Of a DNA stretch of 64,000 bases, positions 35,401 through 44,959 are shown piece by piece. A program made the translations under genes and the position numbers. This stretch comes from Cardinalis cardinalis. Lineage: Eukaryota; Chordata; Aves; Passeriformes; Cardinalidae. The notes below the pieces were generated by a model. It searched no databases. It had not been told where the DNA came from and saw only the letters and a program-made list of their open reading frames with translations. Location of the stretch: contig JACDOX010000038.1 in assembly GCA_014549065.1 (NCBI GenBank), positions 2,673,719-2,737,718 on the forward strand, in the 5' to 3' direction. The number at the start of each line of letters is the position of its first letter. Position 1 is the first letter of the stretch.

Positions 35401-38400
35401 CCGCGCAGACTGACCAGCTGAAAGGAGCCTTAGAGCANGTGGATGTCGAAAGTGACTGTGCTCTAGAGGAGGGCAGAGCCCCGGGAGAGCTGTATAGATC
35501 GGCCCTGCTAGCGGCACGGCGAGTGCGGGGCTGAAGGGCGCCGGGGATCCCAGGGGCCGGGCAGACCGGCGCTTCACCCCTCGGAAAAGCTCGATGGCAT
35601 TATGAAGAGGCGGTGCCTGCCGCGGGACCGGACACAGCGGCCCCAGAACTCCTCTCCTCTCCCGTCCCCGTTGTTCCCAGCACCAAGAAACAGCCTCGTG
35701 TCCGGGCGGAGGTGAGCAGGCAGAAGTTGCGGGCAGCGCCAGCAGGCGACAGGCAGGTGAGCAGGCAGGATCCCGGCGGGAGCCGCTGTCGCAGCCCGGA
35801 GGAGCAGGGCNGTGACAGCCACCCGTGGTGACGGCGGGGGGGTATCGCAGTGCTGGCAGTGTGCAGATGCAGCCGCCGTGCCCCGCGCCGCGCTGCCCTC
35901 NGCCAGCGATGGCAGCCCCTCCCTGCGGGAGAGCCGGGGGTAGGGGCAGGAGCGGGCGAGGTACTCCGTAGTGCGTGAGCTGGGCAGCACTCAGGCTTGA
36001 CACCTTCCAGATGTGCTTCTTAAACCTGACGGATCAAGCCGCAGGAATAGAACGCAGCAAACCTGTAGTGAAATACTTGANCCCCTCTCTGCAGGAATGC
36101 GGTTTTGCAACTTACCTGGGATGCTCCCTGTGCTCTGTGCCTGGTGCCTAGCAGGCATGGCTGAAAGGGGAGCAGCTGGGGCCCTTTCAGGAGGCTCGTG
36201 GCTCTGCTCAGCTCCCTGTTAGCCTAGCGACGAGGGGGGTGAAGGGAGATTTTTTTCCCCTGTCACTGATGGGTTAGTGCTCAGCAGCCAGGCCAGGCTG
36301 GGAACTCAGCTGTCGTGCTGCAGCTGGGTGCAGAGCAGCGGCTGCAGCCTCTCTCGATCAGGGCCTCTGTGCAGAGCAGGCTTTGCCCTGGTTATTGCTC
36401 ACCCTCGCTGCTGTCACTGTTGTTATCATCTTTCATAAACTACTTGCAGGCACCTGCCTTGCTGGGTGCTTGGCAGTCGCCAGCAGTCCATCCCTGCCCT
36501 GTCAAGACCACAACTGCAGCAGGCAGGCAGATGATGTAAGCCACTCTTAGCCCCCTTTTCCTGCACACCGATAATTATCCTTGTCCCCTGAGTAGCCAAA
36601 AGCCATCAAGACACCCCACATGGCCAGGCACTTTGTGCTGAGAGGATGCTGCTGGGAACGGCCTTCCATCAGGGCTCCCACAGGGCAGGANGCCCAGTGA
36701 AGGGAGTTCCACGGATGCAGGGATTACTGAAGACACCCTTTGCACTGTGCAGTTGTGCTGGGAAGCTGGAGGAGGTGACCTGAGTGCACTGCCTGGGATG
36801 TGAGGACCTCCGGGACACCCCAGAGCCTTCAGTTCTTCAGCTCTTGCAGGTTTTGCACCAGCCCTTTGGGGTCCAGTTTTGGCGGCAGGGTGCTGGGGGC
36901 ATGTCAGCCCCTGTGCTTCCTCGGGAGCAGGTGGGATGCAGTCTGCACCCTGACTGCTACAAAAGCTTGGTTCCTTTTTGGCCAAGAACACGACTCCGGG
37001 AAGGCCAGGGCCCTTCTGAGAATTCAATTTTTCCTGTGATGCCAGCAACAGAGAACAACACCCACCTTCTTCACTCAGCAAGAAAAAGCAGGGGCTTCTC
37101 CCCAGCTGCCACTCCAGCAGCATCCTCTCCTTACAATCCTGCTCAGCCCAGCCCCCAGCCCCTGTGTGGTGTACCCCCAGCCCCATTCTNGCCAGAGAGG
37201 AGTGGGTGAATGCCGGTGCCAGTCCCACCAACCCCACCACGGGTTATCCCCACCTAGTCTGAGATCCTGGGGGTAGGCAGCTGCTCTCGCAGCGCCATTG
37301 TCTGGACGGTGCAGCCGCAGCAGGGATCGCTGGGGCGGTGTGGGAGCAGGCGGGAGGTGATGCTGTCACCTTTCTGTGCCTCTTCCTGACTTTGTCATCC
37401 TGGGGACCTTTGTGTGGTTCCCATTTTTATCTGTTTTTTCTCCCTCTCACTCTTTCTCTCCTTCTCTCCTCGCTTTCTTTTCTCCCCCTCCCATCAGCAT
37501 GTGGGCTGATCACTGCTCAAACTTTTAATTCAGATGGTAATTGGAATAATAATACGGGCAGAATCCTTCTGGCTCCGTTGCTGCAGCTGGCTTCAGGGAG
37601 CTATGAATAGCTCTGAGTCACACACTGAGATGGTTTAACTTCAAATCATTTTGTTTTGTTTTCATATTACCCATCCTCAGGCTCCAGAGCTTCACAGGGG
37701 GAAAAAATATCCCCCCTTCTCACTCCACTCCAAAATATAAACCGGGCAGAAGCACATGAATAAAATCCTCTTTTGGAGAGGGAAACTGGTCAGCGGATCA
37801 TGCTTTGAGGGGCAGATGGGGACTGTTGGCACCTGATCTATTTATAATTATTGAACGAAAAGGCAGAAGTGTGTATATAAAAATGGTATAGAGTTGATTA
37901 CAGCTTCCTCCCCTCACCTTCCATATGTCAGTTGCCTTTTTAATATGGTAAAACTCTCCGGCACGGTGACTGTGCCTTGGCGTGTGCCCGTGCAGCGCCT
38001 GGCAGCCTGCCCCGCCGGCACGGAGCAGCGAGGGCTCGGCCGCCGGCTCTTGGGGCAGGACAGCNCCCCACGGCACGGAGCTGCCCCCTGAGCCCCAGCA
38101 TGAGCCCTGAGAGCGTTCCAGAGGAACAGGAGAAGAGATGGAGCCACGAAGAGGATGGAGAGGACACACTGAGCGCNGCGGGTCTGCAAGGCTCTGCTAA
38201 AAGGCAGAGGTCCCTCCTCAGCGGCGGGCGCTTCCGCCCCGACTCCCCGAGAGGCGAGGGGTCCGCCTGCCGCGCTGCCAGCGGGCCCAGCTGGCGGCCT
38301 GGGCTCTGGATGCTGCTCCCGAGCCAGCCGGCGGCAGGGACAAAGGCACAAAGCGGAGCGCGACCAGCGGCTGCGGCATTGACCACAGACAGGAGAGAAG

Positions 38401-40118
38401 CATTTGCCAGACAACTCCCGATAAAGCAAAGACTAAGAGTGTAAAAATACCCTGGGATTTTTCCATCGTTGTCGCTCACAGTGTATGTCCCAGAGCACCA
38501 GATATGGTTGTTATAAAAAGAGAAGTGGGGGAGTGCTTTAGCGTGGACTTTTCTGTTCTGTTTCATGAGACTCTTCCATTGCAAATTTAAGGAAGGATTG
38601 ACAATATATGATCTACTCTGGCAAGGGCTGGAGGAAGACTGGGACGTTCGAGGCAGTGCACTGTGTACAAGGGACGGAGGTATTGCCCCGGCACCAAGCA
38701 CCTTGACCTCTTTATCCTGCAGATCCCTTGGAAAGGGACAGCAGCAGTGCAGCCCCACGTGCCTGCTCAGGGCCAGAGCAGAACTGGGGTGGCAGCGTGG
38801 GCTGGTGTGATGGTTGTGCTGCTGGAGCCGGTGTCACACGGGAAGGAGGAGATGACTGCAGCACCGTGGTGGTGTCCCTGGCATTGCTCAATCTAAAACA
38901 CAGGAGGGGTTGGGAAAGAGAGAAGGGTAGCACATGCTTTGGGGCTGGAGGCAGCTGCTGGCCCCTGGAGACCCATCTGGCTGGCTGTTTCAATGCTGCA
39001 AGGCAGTGGCTGTGACATCCATGCTCCAGCAGCTTTCAAAAGTGCTCTGGGGNCTTTTGCAGGCCATAAACTCATGGGTGTTCATGTACACCCAGGAAAG
39101 GCAGCAGAGGGATGGGGAGGCNTCTGTCCAGGCTGCAGCCTCCAGCCTAGCCTCTCTCCTTGCTACACCCACCAGCTTGGTTTCATACCACTCCATAGGA
39201 ATTGTCACTGACTCTGCAGCTTCCTCCTTCACATGTGGGTCTCAGGAGGCAGAGCAAGCTCCAAGAAATGCCCTCAGGCATGCTCTGGATTCGTGTCTCA
39301 GTCCTCAGCCACGTGAGAGGCAGCTGCCTGTTCAGGATATGAATATAATCCCCTTCTGCTGGAGACACCTCTGAGCCTTCCCCTTTCATTCCATTTCTGT
39401 TTCAGGTTTCCAAGTGGCAATGGGACCTGTTCACAGCCNTTGGAACTACGTTTGCATAGGGTTTGGGCTCCCGGTAAGCCCCCAGGCCTTGCCAAGCTGG
39501 TGGCATTGATTTTGCCAGCAGGGACGGCAGTGGTGGCCCTGGCCCCCCAGCTGTCGAGGAGGGACAGTGACCCAATGTGGCAGCAGTGCCCAGCCCAGGC
39601 GTTTCTTGCCTGCCTGTCTGTCCTTCCCATGGCGGCACCACACGCTGTGGGGGTGTGTTGGGGTGGAAGTGGGAAACGTGTTTATTTTCGTTCGTCTCCT
39701 GGCTCGTGCCGCTCTGAGTTTGTGGCACTGAGTATTACTAACACTTCCCTGTGCCAGCTGGCAGCAGGGATGAATCAGATTGGCAGCACCACAGCGTGGA
39801 CCCTCCACTGGCCGCTCAGCTTACAGCGACGGCTGTGGCAAAGTGCTGGTCATGTCTCCTGCCCCTGACCAGGGTCAGCCCCAACCAAGTGCCAGTGGCT
39901 TGGCCTTGCTGGTGGAGATGTCTCAGTACCCTGTGGGACAGGGCTGTCCCCTCTGAGCCATGCTGCCTGCCCGGGCTGGATTGTCCCTGTCCCTCCTTTA
40001 CGCTGGAGGTCTCAGGTGGCTTCATGAGCGCCTCTCTGCTCACTGGCAGCATCCCCAGGCTGGGGTCAGCTCTACGCCAGGAGGACAGAGTATCCTCATG
40101 CTGCCAAAAACACCTTTT
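32466..40118. other. Intergenic or KCNJ4 intron DNA
   Basis: No coding exon recognised. CpG-rich patches lie at about 34100-34450, 35300-35950 and 37960-38400. The middle one contains a donor-like cggag|gtgagc at about 35711 and could be an alternative first exon. An AT-rich block at 37490-37960 is described separately. If the distant first exon is right, all of this is KCNJ4 intron 1. Confidence 0.5.
35300..35950. promoter_or_regulatory. CpG-rich island of unknown owner
   Basis: Dense CpG with ccgg and gcgc motifs over about 650 bases, followed by a donor-like gtgagc. It could be an alternative KCNJ4 promoter or the start of a non-coding RNA. No conserved ORF. Confidence 0.4.
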
Positions 40119-40749
40119 GCAGCTGTTATGGTTTAACCCCAGCAGGCAACTTAACTATCACTCAGCCCATCTCTCCCTCTCACTGCCCCCAGCCACAGTG
40201 GGGAGGGGAATAGAAAAAAAAAGGTAAACTTTGTGGGTTGAAATAAGAACAATTTAATATTTGAAAAAAANCCCAATAATAAATATATCAATCATATTAA
40301 TATTATTATCAACAACAACAATAATGATCATAACAGTAATAAAAATAATAAGCACAGAGAGAGAGAATAACAGGACCCAAGAGAAACAAGTGATGCACAA
40401 CCCCATTACTCACCACCCAATGACTGATGCCCAGCACATCCCCAGGCATTCATCAGCCCCTTCCAGTTAAATCCCCCAGTTATATTCTGGGCATGATGTT
40501 CTGTGGCATAGAATATCCCTCTGGCTAGTTTGGACCAGCTGTTCTGGCCAGGCTCCCTCCTGGATTCCTGTGCAGTTCCTCAGTGGCAGAACATGAGCAA
40601 CAGAGAATTCCTTGTCTTGGAGTAAGCCACTACTTAACAACAGCTCTGACAAGTCTGTGCTATCAGCATTATTCTCACACTAAATCCAACACTGTGCTGG
40701 CTACTATGAAGAAAATTAACGCAGTCCTAGACAGAATCAGGACAGCAGC
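40119..40749 (-). mobile_element. Solo LTR of an avian endogenous retrovirus with 5-bp TSD
   Basis: The LTR spans 40124-40744 (621 bp), starts TG (tgttatggtttaacccc) and ends CA (atcaggaca). It is flanked on both sides by GCAGC (40119-40123 and 40745-40749), a target-site duplication. Text such as 'tcaccacccaatgactgatgcccag' and 'gaagaaaattaacgcag' is that of a common bird LTR family. A TATA-like stretch (aatataactggggg on the - strand, about 40475-40490) puts the LTR sense on the - strand. No internal retroviral genes are present. The 5-bp duplication suggests an ERVL-like group. An A/T microsatellite-like tract (40260-40355) lies inside. Confidence 0.85.
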
Positions 40750-41092
40750 TGATTGCTTCCTCCCCCTCCCCTGCCTCTGACAACTCAGCACACTTGGAAC
40801 TTGATGACATCACAGACCTTGGAATGTTGGTGGTTCCAGGTGTCCCCAGAGCCAAGATGCAGAGGTTTGTGACTCTCCCCTCCCTCCCGAACACCTCCTG
40901 ATCCTGGTGTTCTGAACAGAGGGATTCTGGTGGCCACAACAAGCACTGCTGAAGCTGCAGAAGGTGGCACACCNCTTATCAGCGTCAACAGCCTGCATGG
41001 CCTGCACTCCAGGAACACAAATTGGATTCTCCTGCTTACAGCAGCTGAGAGCATCCTGAAAAATATCACAGCCATTTCGCATCTTTGGGCTA

Positions 41093-42325
41093 ATGATGAT
41101 GGTCTACCCAGAACCTCAAGGTTTGCAAGGTGATGATGGCAATGATGGTGGTGATGATAACAATGATGGTGGTGAAGAATCAGGGAACTCCTGCCATTCT
41201 GATGTTCCTTCACCCTTGTGCAAGAGCAGTGACAGCACAGATGAAAATAAAACAGAGGACTTGGGAGAACCCACATTTTCCCTAACTCCTGGGGACTCTT
41301 ACATGGTGAAAGATAAACAGGTGGGGTTGGCCAAGCATGCGCTGGAGTTTGAGAAGGAAGATCAGGAGCTTCAGGAACCACTTTACAAAGACATGGGAAT
41401 GTCTGGCAGCTTGGATGGAGATGAGCAGCCCAGCCCGACCTACCACCTTCCTGGGCATCAGAGGTTTCCTGTCCCCCAACAGGCCAGTACAGCACCAAGC
41501 GGCTTCCATGACTCTTTCCAGCACAGCTCAGGCCAGCACTTGGTGACAGAGGCAGCTGCCACACAGGCCCATGCCAGTGACCATTTTGTGGGANACCCAG
41601 AGAACACCACGGGAGTGGAGCCCCACGTGCTGCGCAGGGAGGACGGCAAGGACAGCAAGCACAGAGAGCCCCTGTCCCTGCAGCCTACCTACGACTCNCT
41701 GTGGCAGGAGAACAGCATGCTCAGGTCGGAGAACGAAATGATCAGGAATGCAAACATCATGCTCGCAGCGGAGAACTTCACGCTCAGGCAGGCGTTCCAG
41801 GAGCTCAGGAAGGACAGGGCTGTGTTCATGGCCGAGGATGCCATGCTCAAGAAGGAATACGATGTGCTCAGGGAACAGTATGACAGGCTCGGGGGTGAGA
41901 ATGATGCACTCAGGAAGGACAATGCCATGGTCAGGATAATGTTCCAGACCTTCCAGAACAACTTGAAGAGACAGGTGTGCATGGTGGCAAGCCTGCAGGA
42001 TCAGTTGAAGGCCAGCCAGGCTGAGCGGGAGAGGGAAGTACGAGAGCTCCAGTCCTTAGTCCAGGAGACTGAGTGTCATCTTCAGATAATGACCCAGAGG
42101 GCTCTGAATGCTGAAACAAACACCGAGAGGCTGAACCAGAAGATCTTTATTCTCCAAGGACAGCTGGAGAGATGCAAGCTGGGGAATGAAAACCTGAGAA
42201 CAGACTGGCTTAGAAGCAGTGAAACAGAACTTAGACTTCACCAGGCAAAACCCCCACAAGCTCATAATGGGCAAATGCCTCCCTCAGGTAGTTCCTGCCT
42301 CAGAAATGCTGCCCATTGTTACTGA
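41093..42325 (+). CDS. ENTR1-like (SDCCAG3-like) coiled-coil protein, intronless, heptad-expanded
   Basis: The 410-aa ORF is uninterrupted apart from two ambiguous bases. Residues 1-60 are acidic, with an Asp/Asn/Gly run. About 61-200 is low-complexity but has short similarity to the middle of ENTR1 (a LEF...QEPLYKD stretch, then an acidic stretch ending in YHLP). Residues 199-289 form a regular coiled coil. About 310-365 gives the best match: LQSLVQE, then LQIMTQRALNAE, LNQKIFILQ and NENLR, against the human ENTR1 coiled coil as I remember it (LESVVQQ, LELMTKRAVKAE, LKQEISLLQ, NEALR). ENTR1 binds endosomes and the retromer/PTPN13 network and works in trafficking and cytokinesis. Here the ENTR1 C-terminal segment after the coiled coil is missing. 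The real ENTR1 locus is elsewhere, so this would be a diverged paralogue or retrogene. Function is unknown. Confidence 0.6.
   Translation: MMMVYPEPQGLQGDDGNDGGDDNNDGGEESGNSCHSDVPSPLCKSSDSTDENKTEDLGEPTFSLTPGDSYMVKDKQVGLAKHALEFEKEDQELQEPLYKDMGMSGSLDGDEQPSPTYHLPGHQRFPVPQQASTAPSGFHDSFQHSSGQHLVTEAAATQAHASDHFVGXPENTTGVEPHVLRREDGKDSKHREPLSLQPTYDXLWQENSMLRSENEMIRNANIMLAAENFTLRQAFQELRKDRAVFMAEDAMLKKEYDVLREQYDRLGGENDALRKDNAMVRIMFQTFQNNLKRQVCMVASLQDQLKASQAEREREVRELQSLVQETECHLQIMTQRALNAETNTERLNQKIFILQGQLERCKLGNENLRTDWLRSSETELRLHQAKPPQAHNGQMPPSGSSCLRNAAHCY
41687..41959 (+). repeat. 21-bp tandem repeat encoding 13 coiled-coil heptads
   Basis: Thirteen consecutive 21-base units in the ORF frame, each encoding seven residues of the form E-N-x-M-L-R-K (units start 41687, 41708, 41729 and so on to 41939). 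Residue 5 of each unit is L, I, V or F in all 13. Residue 2 is N in six and an aromatic in five. The consensus DNA is close to gagaacgacatgctcaggaag. There is no indel, so the heptad phase is kept throughout. Confidence 0.85.
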
Positions 42326-42457
42326 GGTCCTCGAATCTACCAGAAAAATTCTCAAATTTTAAGCAGAGNAAGATCTATGAGTGCAGTTCTGTGTGAGTTC
42401 CATGGATCCGTGCCCGGTCCGAGGCCATTGTTCTCCCATTTGTAACCATTTACTGCA

Positions 42458-42463
42458 AATAAA
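42458..42463 (+). terminator. Polyadenylation signal of the ENTR1-like gene
   Basis: An exact AATAAA 134 bases after the stop codon, followed by T/GT-rich sequence (tgtgtgtgctc) at 42488-42498. This fits a working 3' end. Confidence 0.5.
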
Positions 42464-42480
42464 AGCATTTACTTTCCCAC

Positions 42481-44783
42481 TCTCAAATGTGTGTGCTCAG
42501 ACTGGTAGCCTTCATCCTTTGTGGAAACACTTTCCTTGTGATTAGGTACCAATTACAGATAGTGATGTGACTTTTGCTGCTGATACTCAGACTGGGCACT
42601 GTGGAGCCAGCAGCAAAGGCTGCACAGGCTCTGAGCTGCATGGTCCAGCCATGGTGGACTCTGCAAGAGGGCTCTGCCACAGCTCCAGCGGACATGAGCT
42701 TCCATGTGGGAGCCAGGAGGAAGCACAGCACCACAGGATGCAGTGCTCTTACACAGCNTGCTCATCCCACCCCATAGCTGTGCCTGCCTGAACTGGAGAT
42801 GAACAAAGCCCTTGTATTTCATCATCTTCCTTTGCCCCTTTTTGGGAAGGGTGGATAGGTGAGGAGCAGAGATCCAGGTGTTGCTGCGCACGGTTTCACA
42901 AAGCGCCTTAGGTCCTCCTCCCTTTCTTTTGGAGCTGGCTGCTGCCTGGGCCAGAAATCCAACATCTCTAGAAATGGTGTGCCTGTTTCTGCAGCTGGAG
43001 AAAGAGAGTTGTTGGCTGTAGAAACTTTCAGGAAATTGTGAATTACTCATATGTGTGAGCTGTGACAGGGCCTTCCCTGCGTTATCGGGGTCAGTGCAGG
43101 CTAAGGATGAGCTTGGCATATCCAGGCTGGCTGAGAATGATGCCACTTGAAGAGGATGCCTNTCCTCTCCTGGCTGGGGCTGGCACAGAGGGTTGTACTT
43201 TAACTGCCCACCTTTGCCACCTCCCAAAGCCATGTGGGCCCCTGCAGTCTGAACTCAACANGCAATGACTCTGGTCAGCTTTATCCCAGCAGGACCATTT
43301 GTGGGTATGAAATGACCTCTCTTCATCCCATCAACATTTCTGGTTAACTTAGGTTACAGCTCCAGGGTCTGCTATAGGTTTAGCCATTTGCACAGCAAAA
43401 ATTCCTGGCCAAACCAACTTCATGAAGACTTGGATGTTGTAGAGCAGTGAGGTGGTGGGAGCTGGCACAGTTCAGTGTCAAAGTGCTTTTTACTGATGGG
43501 GATTTTTGGGCAGCTGTTCCCTTTTGTCTCTATATGGTGAGTTGTGGATTACAAGGTTGTTTTCTTCTCCTGGTCTCAAAGTACCCTTGGTCTGAACATG
43601 CATGTTTGTGTTGCTGCAGAGCTTTAACTGCCTCAGTAACTGAGTATTCTTCATCCCATCAGAAGTGATGTCTGGAGCTCCCTTCTTGCTGCTTTCCAGC
43701 TTGGGTCCTAACTGGGGAAAGCTGGTGGGCACCTCTGGCCATGTGCAGCCCCATTCTGGGGCACTGATGATGGGACAAGGATGGTTCTCACCAGCTTTTC
43801 CATCCTAGGCAACACCATTTGCTGTTCCTCTCTCCTGTCCATGCACCACCACTTGCAAGCAGCTCTAAGCCTTACATTTGATCCCAAAATCCTTGTATTT
43901 TTTCCTCTATCTGGCAACCAGTGGCTGTTCATTGGTGAGGCTAGGAGGAAATAGATTAGCTGGCTCTGTCTGCATCCACACTCAGCACTGGCTGCTGTAA
44001 TCCAAAGGCCACAGTGCAGGATTAGCATGGGTGTACAAAGCCCTTCCTAATCTGTGAGTCATTACCCCCTCAGTGCATTTCCCTTCCCAGCAGCTCTGGG
44101 CAGGTGGAATACATTGGCTCCTGAGTCTTTGGCTTCTCCATCCTTCTGTTCTGGGAGGACTGGGTTGGGACATCTGCCGGACATCCTCCTGGGACTCTGC
44201 TGCTAAGCTGCTCCTTGGATGCTGTACACAGGGCATGTCACAAGGTTTGTTTCCTCTAACTGGCTTCTCTTTGGCTACCCCTGAGCCCTTCCTTTCCATC
44301 AGTTCTTTTGGGCTCTACCCATTGCTTTCCTTCTTTTATTTGAAACAGGGTGTTCTGCACACCCTGGAAAAAACCCCCTCAGGGTTNGTGCGGGCTGATG
44401 GGGATCCCTGAGGGCTGCTGTGCATTCCTGTGCTTTGTTAGTCCTTGTGTGAGAGGTACTTAGCCTGGCTGAGCTCCTGCCCCNGTGTAAGCTCTGATAT
44501 TAATATAATGGCTCAGGGCAAGGGCCCTGTGAGCGGCTCAGCTGCTGTGCCCTTGGTCTGGAGAGCGGTGACCCGCTGGCCCTGCTCCTCNGCTGCTGGG
44601 GAGCGCGGGGTCTGCGGGCCTTGCACCCGGTCTGCACCCACCAGCTCCTCACCTGCCCGAGCCAGGCTGCAGCAGGTGCCCCAAGGACACCTCCCAAAGC
44701 ACTCTGGCTGTGCCTGCCGCTCCGATGGCTGCTGCCAGGGGGGATCTGATCTGACCGGGTTTTGCTTTGTCCTTCCCTGCCAG
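42481..44783. other. Intergenic or KCNJ4 intron DNA
   Basis: No gene, known repeat or strong regulatory pattern seen. Open frames on both strands are short and overlap each other. Confidence 0.55.
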
Positions 44784-44959
44784 GCGTGTGCCCAGGAACA
44801 ATCGCAATGGCAGCNCTGGTCCCAGCTCGCCAGAGGTGAAACCGGGAGCTGCCCAGTCCCACGTGAGNGCTGCTGCATGAGCTCCCACGGCCTGGCAGCT
44901 CCCACGGCCCCCTGACAGCCGGTGACCGAGCGAGCCATGGGCAGCGTCCGAGTCAATCG
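44784..44959 (+). CDS. KCNJ4: KCNJ4 exon with upstream start codon (MGSVRVNR)
   Basis: A strong acceptor (tttgtccttccctgccag) ends at 44783 and a donor (cg|gtgagt) follows 44959. The ATG at 44937-44939 sits in an excellent context (gagccATGg). The 23 coding bases give MGSVRVN plus two bases of an Arg codon. They join in frame to the exon at 46169, giving RYSIVSTEEDG. This is the N-terminal sequence typical of Kir2.1. Bases 44784-44936 would be 5' UTR. Confidence 0.75.

Larger units (their letters stand above)
41042..42480 (+). other. Putative transcript of the ENTR1-like gene (5' leader, ORF, poly(A) signal)
   Basis: A good splice acceptor (ttctcctgcttacag) ends at 41041, a stop codon TGA in the ORF frame lies at 41057-41059, and an exact AATAAA lies at 42458-42463, 134 bases after the stop. 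These frame the 410-codon ORF as a single coding exon with a possible upstream leader exon. No genomic poly(A) tail or flanking duplication is visible, so if it arose by retroposition it is old. Confidence 0.45.

Noticed and set aside
37940..38758. 272-codon - strand open frame
   Set aside because: Contains ambiguous codons, compositional Ala/Arg/Pro runs and no recognisable domain. It overlaps an equally open + strand frame, as expected of CpG-rich DNA.
40261..40470. A/T-rich 'Ile/Asn' open frame
   Set aside because: It is a low-complexity tract inside the solo LTR.
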